Assembly (NCBI RefSeq): GCF_014237455.1
Contig: NZ_JABZFL010000023.1
Location: forward strand, 1-34,468
From: Desulfobacula sp.
GTDB lineage: Bacteria > Desulfobacterota > Desulfobacteria > Desulfobacterales > Desulfobacteraceae
Direction: 5' to 3'
DNA length: 34,468 nt
Both the position numbers and the translations under genes were made by a program. How positions within the stretch are numbered: the stretch's first letter is position 1; each line of letters begins with the position of its first letter. This document shows positions 1 to 7,282 of this stretch, in pieces. Under the pieces are notes generated by a model, which saw only the letters and a program-made list of their open reading frames with translations, did no database searches and was not told where the DNA came from.

Positions 1-53
1 ATAATAATCATGTTGCTTAGTATAGAATTTCATTGAGTCTTCTCCTTTGTTTA

Positions 54-116
54 AAGATTAATCGCCTTTTGCAGCATAATGATATGCTGCTGCAAAGGAA
101 AGGCTCAATGATTATC
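54..116 (+). other. possible attC site (integron cassette recombination site), degenerate
   Basis: A hairpin pairs CCTTTTGCAGCA (65-76) with TGCTGCTGCAAAGG (83-96 region). Its flanks resemble the clearer attC at 1782-1869: the left flank reads TTAATCGCC where the other reads TAAATCGCTCC, and the right flank reads GGCTCAATGATTAT where the other reads GGCTCAACCGTTAT. The outer boxes (GATTAA and GATTATC) depart from the RYYYAAC/GTTRRRY consensus. It could be a decayed or variant attC, or simply the transcription-terminator hairpin of a preceding cassette. It directly abuts the next site. Confidence 0.4.
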
Positions 117-246
117 AAAAGGATGAACCCTGACTGAAAAAGCTTGGCCGTTTTTGATTTTTACAAATTTTGTTGTTTATTTATCTTTCTTCGCTTTTTA
201 GCCATATTTTGTAAGCTTTTTCAGCATGTTATCCTTGCCGTTAGCT
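110..246 (+). other. attC site of an integron gene cassette
   Basis: The arms contain a perfect 12-bp inverted repeat, CTGAAAAAGCTT (132-143) and AAGCTTTTTCAG (213-224). Outside it lies GGATGAAC on the left (121-128) and GTTATCC on the right (228-234); these pair except for one extra G on the left, the extrahelical base expected in attC hairpins. The right end is CGTTAGCT (239-246), close to the GTTRRRY core; the left core near 110-116 (GATTATC) is poor. The architecture matches the site at 1014-1138, although the inner stem sequence is unrelated, as is normal for attC sites of different cassettes. Confidence 0.7.
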
Positions 247-287
247 TTTCATGAATAGAAAAACGTACCCTTAATTAGGATAATGAA

Positions 288-995
288 ATGAAAATAAAAT
301 ATATAATACAAGATATGGCACATTTTAATGCTGACCAGCTTCTTAAGGTTTTTCCAGGAAATTGTACTATTGAACAAAATGATAAGACTTATCTAACAGT
401 AGAACTCCCCTCTGGATCAAACGAATATGATTCATTTTTCTTTTTGCAGAGAGAAGTAGATAGACTATTCTTTGTTACCGGAGCAAGAATAAAATATGAC
501 CTCATCTCAATCGAAAATAACGATGGTTCTTTTACAGGGTTTAGCGACTTGAAAATGATGCTACAAGCTGTTAAACAACTCCCAGAAAATATTGAACGCC
601 AGCAATGGGATGCAAATGACATCACTGTGCACCTAAGGCTCTGGACTTTAGCATTTTCCCCAGACATTCCATTAGCAGCCAAAATAAATTTACTTTTTCA
701 GATAATAGAAACTGAACATCCTGACACAAACAATAATGCTGTTTATCCAATTTATCATGATTCGACAAATCCACCAGATCCTAAAACAGAAGCCAAATTA
801 TTAAGACATCTTATGAGCCACGGGAAAGCACCTGTTACTCAAAATTCACTTAGACAATACTGTACTTTTTTAGGGATTCCCCATGAAATGCATAACCCTG
901 TGGACCGAAGTTTTATTTCCAGTATTAAAAAACGTTTACCAGTGTTAATCAATGAAGCACGAAAAATTATCGACAGTAAAATAAGTGGAATATGA
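288..995 (+). CDS. cassette-borne unknown protein with a possible HEPN motif
   Basis: This is a 235-residue protein that I do not recognise. It fills a cassette flanked by attC sites at 110-246 and 1014-1138, which fits a mobile gene captured by an integron. Its C-terminal half contains a helix-like stretch with R173-H-L-M-S-H178, an Rx4H pattern like the catalytic motif of HEPN ribonucleases, followed by a predicted helical segment rich in Lys and Arg. There is no signal peptide or membrane segment. The coding sequence is AT-rich compared with the metabolic genes further on, consistent with transfer. The start ATG at 288 is preceded by TTAGGATAATGAA, a modest ribosome binding site. A role as a toxin or defence RNase is only an inference from the motif and the cassette setting. 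Confidence 0.7.
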   Translation: MKIKYIIQDMAHFNADQLLKVFPGNCTIEQNDKTYLTVELPSGSNEYDSFFFLQREVDRLFFVTGARIKYDLISIENNDGSFTGFSDLKMMLQAVKQLPENIERQQWDANDITVHLRLWTLAFSPDIPLAAKINLLFQIIETEHPDTNNNAVYPIYHDSTNPPDPKTEAKLLRHLMSHGKAPVTQNSLRQYCTFLGIPHEMHNPVDRSFISSIKKRLPVLINEARKIIDSKISGI

Positions 996-1013
996 GGCCC
1001 TGACCAAATAAAA

Positions 1014-1138
1014 GCTAACCAAAGGGTGAACCGGACAGCAAGGGTTTCCTTCTTTTTAAAGGTTGAAAAACTTTTAAATAATGTGCTTTCAATCAACTTT
1101 TTTGGAAACCCTTGCTGTCCGTTACCCAAACGTTATAC
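1014..1138 (+). other. attC site of an integron gene cassette
   Basis: A perfect 17-bp inverted repeat (GGACAGCAAGGGTTTCC at 1033-1049, GGAAACCCTTGCTGTCC at 1104-1120) is flanked by GCTAAC on the left (1014-1019) and GTTATAC on the right (1132-1138), which fit the attC outer boxes RYYYAAC and GTTRRRY. Inside these, GGGTGAAC on the left pairs with GTTACCC on the right except for a single extra G, the classic extrahelical base. The site begins 18 bases after the stop of the preceding gene, as expected for a cassette in the + orientation. The rest of the gap, 1139-1319, holds no gene that I can support. Confidence 0.85.
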
Positions 1139-1319
1139 TATGCGAATTTTGTTTCTTGTTCTTTGATAATTTGAAAGTTCTTGTATTAGGTTTAATACTG
1201 ATGCATTTTCTAACAAGATTAACACATGCTGTTTCTGAAGCACTACTTATGGCAGGAGGCATCTTTTTACAAAAATTTAAGTTTTTAACCAAAATTCCTA
1301 ATTGAATTAAGAGGAGATT

Positions 1320-1736
1320 ATGACTATGGCACAAATGACTGATAGAATGAAGGAACTATTTGAAAAAGTGGGCGCTGTTGCCCTCGGGACTTCAACCTTA
1401 GACGGCACCCCCAATGTTGTACCAGTGGGCGCAAAAAAAATTATTGATGATGAGACCATTCTTATCTCCGATCAATTTCTTAACAAAACCCTGTCCAACA
1501 TGAAATCAAATCCACGGGTGTCAGTCACATACTGGGAAGGACACGAAGGCTATCAGCTAAAAGGAACAATCACCATTGAAACCAGTGGAACACGGTATGA
1601 AGAAACCGCCCAATGGATCGAAGATTTAGGTGCCAAGGCCGGATTTCCCCTCAAATCCAAGGGCGCGGTTATTTTAAAAATTGAAGAAATTTACGGGGTC
1701 GCGCCGGGTCCAGGAGCTGGTAAGCAACTGGCATAA
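1320..1736 (+). CDS. pyridoxamine 5'-phosphate oxidase-like (PPOX) FMN-binding protein
   Basis: This 138-residue protein belongs to the split beta-barrel PPOX class of small flavin-binding proteins. The N-terminal part has the family pattern of a short helix, then GTSTLDGTPNVVPVG (about residues 23-37), then the strand and helix IIDDETILISDQF..KTLSNMKSNPRVSV. Members bind FMN (or F420 or haem) and often reduce small substrates; the substrate cannot be read from sequence. The start ATG at 1320 follows AGAGGAG; an in-frame ATG at 1326 has better spacing and may be the true start. It is the only gene in a cassette bounded by attC sites at 1014-1138 and 1782-1869, so it is likely expressed from an upstream cassette or integron promoter. 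Confidence 0.85.
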   Translation: MTMAQMTDRMKELFEKVGAVALGTSTLDGTPNVVPVGAKKIIDDETILISDQFLNKTLSNMKSNPRVSVTYWEGHEGYQLKGTITIETSGTRYEETAQWIEDLGAKAGFPLKSKGAVILKIEEIYGVAPGPGAGKQLA

Positions 1737-1781
1737 AATCCACAAAAGGATGCTTGGGTATTTTATAAAAATTTTAAAAAG

Positions 1782-1869
1782 GTATAATAAATCGCTCCAC
1801 CCGACCGCCCGAAGCTCAGTCACATACTGCGGAAGCTTTTGGAGCGGCGGGTGGGCTCAACCGTTATAT
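1782..1869 (+). other. attC site of an integron gene cassette
   Basis: The left arm TCGCTCCACCCGACCGCC (from 1792) and the right arm GGCGGGTGGGCTCAACC (from 1846) pair with two unpaired bases on the left (T and A), a typical attC extrahelical pattern. The right outer box is GTTATAT (1863-1869); the left box is GTATAAT (1782-1788), one base off the usual ...AAC. The arm sequence closely resembles the common GC-rich attC type of environmental integron cassettes. It lies 45 bases after the PPOX stop codon and marks the end of that cassette. Confidence 0.85.
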
Positions 1870-1903
1870 GAAATAGGTTTGGACTTTAAACGGGATTAGA
1901 ATC

Positions 1904-2467
1904 ATGACCCTTAAAACCAAATGGATTGATGTTTTGTATAATGTTGCGACAGGCAGCAGAAATGTTCGCAACTTTTTCACACCGATAGGGGCAATTTTCT
2001 ATGGTCTATTAATATTTGTTTTTATCGTCACAGCCTTATATGTAGACAGATTAGCAGGCCTTACCAGCATATTCCCAAATCCGCTAAATATAATTTTATC
2101 TTTACCCATTTTTTTGCTCGCTTTATTTTTAATAGGATGGTCGGTTCAAAATTTTCTTAAAGCAAAGGGCACTCCGGTTCCCTTCAATCCTCCTCCCAAA
2201 TTAGTAACGACCGGCCCATATGCTTATACACGGAATCCAATGTTAACCGGTGTATTCTCTCTGTTTTTCGGTTTTGGTGTATTATTCGGATCTGTTTTCC
2301 TTCTCATTGTATTCACCCCTTTTTTTATTTTTATTAACTTTTGGGAACTAAAATCAATTGAGGAGCCAGAACTTGAAAAGCGACTGGGTCAAGAATATAT
2401 TGAATATCGGAAAAGGACACCTATGTTTTTTCCAGGTTTTGGGATAATATTTAAAAGGAGAAAATAG
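1904..2467 (+). CDS. isoprenylcysteine carboxyl methyltransferase-family membrane methyltransferase
   Basis: This 187-residue integral membrane protein is of the ICMT/phospholipid methyltransferase type, which transfers methyl groups from S-adenosylmethionine. Hydrophobic segments lie at about residues 30-50, 62-84 and 115-148. The signature SAM-binding region is visible: GPYAYTRNPML (104-114) and, after the last hydrophobic segment, EEPELEKRLGQEYIEYRKR (153-171) followed by P-rich residues. The substrate is unknown. The ATG at 1904 lies 35 bases after the attC ending at 1869, so the gene sits in the third cassette position, but no attC follows it; either the array ends here or the distal site has decayed. 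Confidence 0.85.
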   Translation: MTLKTKWIDVLYNVATGSRNVRNFFTPIGAIFYGLLIFVFIVTALYVDRLAGLTSIFPNPLNIILSLPIFLLALFLIGWSVQNFLKAKGTPVPFNPPPKLVTTGPYAYTRNPMLTGVFSLFFGFGVLFGSVFLLIVFTPFFIFINFWELKSIEEPELEKRLGQEYIEYRKRTPMFFPGFGIIFKRRK

Positions 2468-2492
2468 CAATTTGTATAAGGGAAAAAATGAA

Positions 2493-2645
2493 ATGATTGA
2501 TGAGGTTTTTATCATTTGCATGGCAATGGGCTTTGTTGATATACATCTTTTAGCATCAACTCAATTAGGTCAGGTAAAGTTGCGGCCTGTTGATAAAAGA
2601 CTTAAAGCTGTTGCTATGGCGGCTGCTTTAAATTATAAACAGTGA
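2493..2645 (+). pseudogene. VapC-type PIN-domain toxin remnant (C-terminal part)
   Basis: A 50-codon open frame encodes GFVDIHLLAS (residues 13-22) and then VKLRPVDKRLKAVA (residues 28-41). This corresponds to the C-terminal third of VapC-family PIN RNases, which typically read G..VD.HLLAS....L.T.DKRL..VA. The N-terminal half with the first acidic active-site residues is missing, and no upstream frame supplies it. No antitoxin gene is visible. It lies just after the cassette-array genes and is probably a decayed toxin-antitoxin module. The homology is judged by eye. Confidence 0.55.
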
Positions 2646-2674
2646 CTAAATGGAAGCAAAAAAAGGGGTTTTAA

Positions 2675-3073
2675 ATGACAAACGTAGCTATTATTCGGTG
2701 TGAAAACAATATGGATAGATGTCCTTTGACCAACTGTTTTCGGTGTCTGATGGAAAAGAAAGAGGGATTTGCAACTTATGAGGATTGTATCCCGGCTGGT
2801 GTTTTTACCTGCCGGTGTCCGGGTGATGTCACGGTCAATTTATCCAAAATACTCAAGGCCAAGGGAGCTGAGGTTATTCATTTCTGCACATGTACCTTTG
2901 CTAAAAAGACAACTGACGGCTGGGTTGCCAAAGACGGTGGGTTTTGTGAAAATATCGATAAAATTATTGAGCAAGTTCATAAGGAAACCGGCATTCAATG
3001 TGTCAAAGGTACTGCGCATCTTCCCAAAGACTATACGGTAAAGACATGGGATCAGGGTTATTCCTCTGGATGA
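2675..3073 (+). CDS. CGGC-domain (PF08821-like) putative metal-binding protein
   Basis: This 132-residue, cysteine-rich protein (14 Cys) resembles the CGGC-domain family of small cytoplasmic proteins thought to bind metal. It has the family's start (a strand VAIIRC at 4-9), a CP element (16-17), the TCRCPG element (45-50, where most relatives have CGGCPG) and an alternating strand-helix pattern ending near residue 112. The second conserved cysteine region is FCTCTF (70-75). The central CGGC signature is changed to C-R-C, so metal binding may differ. It is preceded by AAAAAGGGG at proper spacing. The gene lies alone between a toxin remnant and the glycosyltransferase. The function is unknown. 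Confidence 0.7.
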   Translation: MTNVAIIRCENNMDRCPLTNCFRCLMEKKEGFATYEDCIPAGVFTCRCPGDVTVNLSKILKAKGAEVIHFCTCTFAKKTTDGWVAKDGGFCENIDKIIEQVHKETGIQCVKGTAHLPKDYTVKTWDQGYSSG

Positions 3074-3112
3074 ATATGCAGCCCATCAAGCATAAATTGT
3101 AAATATTTTATT

Positions 3113-4198
3113 ATGAAAATTCTGTTTCTCGAACCTTTTTTCGGCGGCTCTCATAAAGATTTTGCATTGGGTTTTAAAGCCCACTCCTGTCATGATGTGA
3201 CACTTGTGACGCTTCCGGACAGATTTTGGAAATGGCGCATGAGAGGGGCAGCCCTCTATTTTGTCAATCACGTCAAAGATTTTTCAGTGTTTGACGCAAT
3301 TATCACCACTGATATGCTGGATTTAACAGATTTTATGTCTCTTGCAGGGAAAGATCTTCCTCCCGTATTGATGTATTTTCATGAAAATCAATTGTCCTAT
3401 CCATTGAGCCCCAGGCAGAAACGTGATTTTCACCTGGGGTTTACCAATATTATTTCGGCACTTGCTGCGGATAAGGTCTTTTTTAATTCCCAATTTCATT
3501 TTAATGATTTTATGGGATCGGCAAGCCTGTTGATCAAACAGATGCCGGATTCCAGGCCAAGTTGGATGATTGAACAAATCAGGGAAAAGACAGAGGTGGT
3601 TTATCCGGGCTGCCGGTTTAAAAAGGGCAGGGTTGAGTTGAAAGAACGGGAATTGAAACATCCGTTGATCATATGGAACCACCGATGGGAATATGATAAG
3701 AACCCGGAATTTTTTTTTGAAGTTTTGGGCCGTCTGAAAGAAAAGAACATTCCTTTTTCCCTGGCCCTGCTGGGGGAAAGGCTTGCCAGTTTTCCTGAGG
3801 TGTTTAGCCGGGCACAGGAAAAATTTAAAGATGAAATCGTTGTTTACGGGTATGTTGAATCAAGAGACAACTATCTATCCTGGTTAGAAAAAGGGGCAAT
3901 CGTTGTGAGCTGTGCCATTCAGGAGAATTTTGGCATTTCCATTGTCGAGGCAGTCAGATTTGGTTGTATCCCACTGCTGCCAGACCGGTTGTCTTATCCC
4001 GAGATCATGCCCAAAGAATTTCATTCCAAAATTTTATATCAGACAAAAGAAGACCTGATAACAAGGTTGGAAGACATGCTTGTAAATTATCAAGACTATT
4101 TGCCGCTGCAAAAAAGATTGTCCATAGAGCTGGAACAGTTTTCATGGGAAGTCATTGTAAAACGATATGATACTGCTCTGGAACTATTGAAAAAATAA
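3113..4198 (+). CDS. DUF3524/GT1 glycosyltransferase, tRNA-queuosine mannosyltransferase (QTMAN/GTDC1) family
   Basis: This 361-residue protein starts with LFLEPFFGGSHKDFALGF (4-21), the hallmark of the DUF3524 family. In animals this family is GTDC1, now known as the enzyme that mannosylates queuosine in tRNA-Asp. The N-terminal DUF3524 domain spans about 1-165 (MYFHENQLSYPL near 88-99 is typical). The C-terminal GT-B half contains WNHRWEYDKNPE and, near residue 265-285, the acidic nucleotide-sugar site ENFGISIVEAV. Bacterial members are common in marine and anaerobic lineages; the substrate in bacteria is less certain. The ribosome binding site is weak. It converges with panB, whose stop is 4 bases away. 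No queuosine genes are nearby. Confidence 0.8.
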   Translation: MKILFLEPFFGGSHKDFALGFKAHSCHDVTLVTLPDRFWKWRMRGAALYFVNHVKDFSVFDAIITTDMLDLTDFMSLAGKDLPPVLMYFHENQLSYPLSPRQKRDFHLGFTNIISALAADKVFFNSQFHFNDFMGSASLLIKQMPDSRPSWMIEQIREKTEVVYPGCRFKKGRVELKERELKHPLIIWNHRWEYDKNPEFFFEVLGRLKEKNIPFSLALLGERLASFPEVFSRAQEKFKDEIVVYGYVESRDNYLSWLEKGAIVVSCAIQENFGISIVEAVRFGCIPLLPDRLSYPEIMPKEFHSKILYQTKEDLITRLEDMLVNYQDYLPLQKRLSIELEQFSWEVIVKRYDTALELLKK

Positions 4199-4202
4199 TT
4201 TT

Positions 4203-5054
4203 TTATTCCCGGAGCCTTTTTTTCAATTCCTCCAGCGCCTTATCCGGCATGGTAAAGGAATGTTCCTGAGCCGGAAAGGCCTGGTTGATGACGTCTTCTT
4301 TATAGGCTTTCATGGCATCTATAATCGTGGGTCTGATCTTTGTGTATTGTTTGACAAATTTGGGTGTAAATTTATCAAACAGCCCAATCATATCATGGGT
4401 GACCAGCACCTGGCCGTCCACCTGACTGCCGGCTCCTATCCCGATAACCGGGACACTGACAGCCTCTGCAACAATTTCTCCAAGGGGTGCGGGAACCGCT
4501 TCAAGGATCATGGAAAAGACACCGGCATCCTCCAGGGCTTTAGCATCATCAACAATACGTTTGGCAGCCTGGGCATCCTTGCCCTGCATCTTGAACCCGC
4601 CAAGGGCACTGGCAGTCTGGGGCGTCAGCCCGATATGGCCCTGGACAGGGATTCCCGCCTTTACAATGGCTTCAATAGTGGGGGCAAAATCGACACCGCC
4701 TTCCAGCTTGACAACATCACATCCGCCTTCTTTCATCAGTCGGCCGGCATTGATAATGGCGTCTCGGACAGAGGTGTTGTAACTCATAAACGGCATATCT
4801 CCGATAACAAGCGCTGTCTTGCATCCGCGAGTCACCGCCCTGGTATGGTGTATCATATGTTCCATAGTCACCTCAACCGTACCGTCAAGCCCCATGACCA
4901 CCATTCCCAGAGAGTCTCCCACCAGAACAATATCCACACCGGCCTCATCTGCCATTAATCCGAAGGGATAATCATAGGCAGTAACCATCACAATTTTTCG
5001 ATGCTCTTTTTTGGCCTGCTTGATATCCTGGATGGTTATTTTTTTGTTGCCCAT
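4203..5054 (-). CDS. panB: 3-methyl-2-oxobutanoate hydroxymethyltransferase
   Basis: PanB (283 residues) transfers a hydroxymethyl group from 5,10-methylene-THF to 2-oxoisovalerate, giving ketopantoate for pantothenate/CoA synthesis. It is a cytoplasmic TIM-barrel enzyme. Conserved blocks are visible: TAYDYPFG..AD (25-36), LVGDSLGMVV (44-53) with the metal-binding Asp47, GDMPFMSY (85-92), KLEGG (about 116-120), the HIGLTPQ element (about 140-146) and IGIGAG. The length is normal for the family. It is the last gene of the minus-strand operon, and its ATG lies one base after the panE stop, so the two are probably translationally coupled. Its one-carbon donor links it to the folate genes fhs and folD in the window. 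Confidence 0.95.
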   Translation of the reverse strand: MGNKKITIQDIKQAKKEHRKIVMVTAYDYPFGLMADEAGVDIVLVGDSLGMVVMGLDGTVEVTMEHMIHHTRAVTRGCKTALVIGDMPFMSYNTSVRDAIINAGRLMKEGGCDVVKLEGGVDFAPTIEAIVKAGIPVQGHIGLTPQTASALGGFKMQGKDAQAAKRIVDDAKALEDAGVFSMILEAVPAPLGEIVAEAVSVPVIGIGAGSQVDGQVLVTHDMIGLFDKFTPKFVKQYTKIRPTIIDAMKAYKEDVINQAFPAQEHSFTMPDKALEELKKRLRE

Positions 5055-5055
5055 T

Positions 5056-5982
5056 TTACTTTTCTCCTTCTTTATAATTTGTTTGCAGTGTTTGCACCAG
5101 TGCCGTCAATGTCTGGTTTGCGGGAACACGCATCCCCTTTTTTTGTGCCAGGCTGACGATGGCACCATTGATAGCATCAATTTCAGTTAGCCGCTTATGG
5201 TCTACATCCTGTCCCATGGATGACCGGTTGAGACCGGTTGCCGTTGCAATGGTGAATACCTGATCCACAATATCATCCGGAAGTTTCATCCCATGGGCCA
5301 GTGCCACATCACAAGCTTCTTTTACAACCATACGGACAAGTTCTCCTGTGGGGGGAGAATCCATTATTTTGCCGTTTTTTATCCCTGTCAGAGCCGTAAT
5401 GGCATTGATCCCCACATTAATGATCAGTTTCTTCCAGATTATCAGATGTATATTATCCTCTATTCTGGTGTCAATACCTGCATTGCAAAATACATTTTTG
5501 ACGGTTGCAAGTTCTGTGTTGTTTTTTTCTGACCACATACCGATCAGCGTAGGGCCGGCACCTGCATGGCGGATGAGTCCCGGGCCCAGTATGGTTGCCC
5601 CGTGGGAGGTCGTCCCTGCGATGACCTTGTCAGGATGCACAACCTGTGAAATTTTATCTGCATTGCCCATTCCGTTTTGAAGGGTTAATACAAGGCCTTC
5701 ATCCTTTAAATATTTCAAGGCTTGAACAGCGGCTTGTTCGGTCTGTGTGGATTTTACAAAAATAATCACCAGATCTGATTTTCGGATATCGTTCATATCG
5801 CTTGAGGCAGGGATATCCATCCGGTTTATTTTTCCATCGAATTCAACTCCAAGGCCCTGGGAATTGATGGCACTTACATGATCTTCCCATATATCCATGA
5901 GAAAAACATTTTGTCCCGATCGTGCCAGAAAATATCCAAAAAGGCCTCCCATTGCACCTGAACCAATAAATGTAATGTCCAT
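5056..5982 (-). CDS. panE: 2-dehydropantoate 2-reductase (ketopantoate reductase family)
   Basis: This 308-residue NADPH-dependent oxidoreductase is of the PanE/ApbA family, which reduces ketopantoate to D-pantoate. The N-terminal Rossmann fold begins ITFIGSGAMGGLFGYFLARSG (3-23, glycine motif GxGxxG). The LQNGMGN element (about 101-107) and the C-terminal helical domain with KKLIINVGINAITALTG (about 189-205) containing the catalytic Lys are present. It lies between dctM and panB, 19 bases after dctM. Family members can act on other 2-oxoacids, so the operon context (PanB immediately downstream) is the main reason to favour ketopantoate. Confidence 0.88.
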   Translation of the reverse strand: MDITFIGSGAMGGLFGYFLARSGQNVFLMDIWEDHVSAINSQGLGVEFDGKINRMDIPASSDMNDIRKSDLVIIFVKSTQTEQAAVQALKYLKDEGLVLTLQNGMGNADKISQVVHPDKVIAGTTSHGATILGPGLIRHAGAGPTLIGMWSEKNNTELATVKNVFCNAGIDTRIEDNIHLIIWKKLIINVGINAITALTGIKNGKIMDSPPTGELVRMVVKEACDVALAHGMKLPDDIVDQVFTIATATGLNRSSMGQDVDHKRLTEIDAINGAIVSLAQKKGMRVPANQTLTALVQTLQTNYKEGEK

Positions 5983-6001
5983 AATTTCCCTTTATGTGTT
6001 T

Positions 6002-7282
6002 TTATTTTATCACTAAGTTTGCCATCCACATGGTAATTGGAGAATAAAAGGTTATGATCAAAAGGTCTACAATTAATATTCCAAGGAAAGGCAGGATGCG
6101 TTTGCTGATGGCGGCAATACTGTCATTGGATATGGAACATGAAACAATCAGACATATGCCCATAGGGGGCGTCAGCATGCCGATGGCAAGATTTGTAACA
6201 ACGATGACACCGAGCTGAATCATGTCGATACCCAGGGCCGGCTGCATGGCTGTGATCATTGGCACCAGCAGTATGAGCGCTGCTGTTGTTTCAACAAATG
6301 TTCCGGCAATCAGCAGAACCATATTTATCAGCAGAAGCAGAATAACGGGGTTGGTAGACAATTCCAGCAGGGTTCCGGCCATCTGAGCCGGAATGTCCTC
6401 AATCGCTGCAATCCAGCTGAATACAGAGGCAGTAGCAATAATAAACATGACAATGGCAGATGTTATAGAGCCGCTGAGGAACAGGGGGAAAAGGTCTTTT
6501 ATTTTTATTTTTTTGTAAACAAACAGGCCGACAACCATGGCATACACAACGGCAATTGCTGCGGATTCCGTAGCTGTGAAAATTCCGAACAGGATCCCAC
6601 CCAGAATAATCATCGGGGCCCCCATTGCCAGAAGAGACCGTTTGAATGTCCGCCATATTTCTTTGAATGAGAACGCTATGGTTGCAGAGTAGCCTTTTTG
6701 CCAGGAAATAAACGTGGCAACACTGATCAAAGAGACTCCTATCAGAATACCGGGCAGAATACCGGCGGCAAAAAGACGGCCAATGGACGCCCCTGTCAGG
6801 AAGCCAAAGATAATCATGGGGATGGAAGGCGGAATGATCACACCGATTGATCCGCCCGAGGCCTGGACAGCTGCCGCAAAGTCAGATTCATACCCGGATT
6901 TTTTCATGGCCGGTATCAAAATGGCACCGACAGCAGCGGCATCAGCAGCAGCAGAGCCTGAAATACCTGCAAAAAACATGGCAGCCACAATCGTTACAGC
7001 AGCGAGCCCGCCGGGAAGCCAGCCCACAAGAGCATTGGCAAAATCAATGATCCGGCGGCTGATGCCTCCGGCCTCCATGATGGTCCCGGTGAACATGAAA
7101 AGCGGAACGGCCATGAGATGAAAGGAGTCTGTACCGCTAAACATGCGTTGCACCACCATCATCAGACTGAAATCACCTTGTATCAGAATTGCCGTAACAG
7201 ACGCCACACCGATGGCAATGGCAATGGGTGTGTTGATGGCAAAAAGAAAAAGAAGTGATAGAAGCAGGACTTCAGTGGTCAT
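6002..7282 (-). CDS. dctM: TRAP transporter large permease subunit (DctM)
   Basis: DctM (426 residues) is the 12-14 helix channel-forming subunit of tripartite ATP-independent periplasmic transporters, driving Na+- or H+-coupled uptake of organic acids. Typical elements are PLFMFTGTIMEAGGISRRIIDFANALVG, LPGGLAAVTIVAAMFFAGISGSAAADAAAVG, and PPSIPMIIFG with GASIGRLFAAGI. It is hydrophobic throughout. Its ATG overlaps the end of dctQ by 11 bases, which suggests coupled translation. The ligand cannot be read from this subunit; the neighbouring ilvD, panE and panB suggest a branched hydroxy- or oxo-acid. Confidence 0.95.
   Translation of the reverse strand: MTTEVLLLSLLFLFAINTPIAIAIGVASVTAILIQGDFSLMMVVQRMFSGTDSFHLMAVPLFMFTGTIMEAGGISRRIIDFANALVGWLPGGLAAVTIVAAMFFAGISGSAAADAAAVGAILIPAMKKSGYESDFAAAVQASGGSIGVIIPPSIPMIIFGFLTGASIGRLFAAGILPGILIGVSLISVATFISWQKGYSATIAFSFKEIWRTFKRSLLAMGAPMIILGGILFGIFTATESAAIAVVYAMVVGLFVYKKIKIKDLFPLFLSGSITSAIVMFIIATASVFSWIAAIEDIPAQMAGTLLELSTNPVILLLLINMVLLIAGTFVETTAALILLVPMITAMQPALGIDMIQLGVIVVTNLAIGMLTPPMGICLIVSCSISNDSIAAISKRILPFLGILIVDLLIITFYSPITMWMANLVIK

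Noticed and set aside
1081-1305. 74-codon open frame on the plus strand
   Set aside because: It begins inside the attC hairpin, has no ribosome binding site and gives no recognisable protein.
4260-4958. 232-codon frame antisense to panB
   Set aside because: It is the shadow of a strongly conserved gene; the product resembles no family and PanB motifs are continuous on the other strand.
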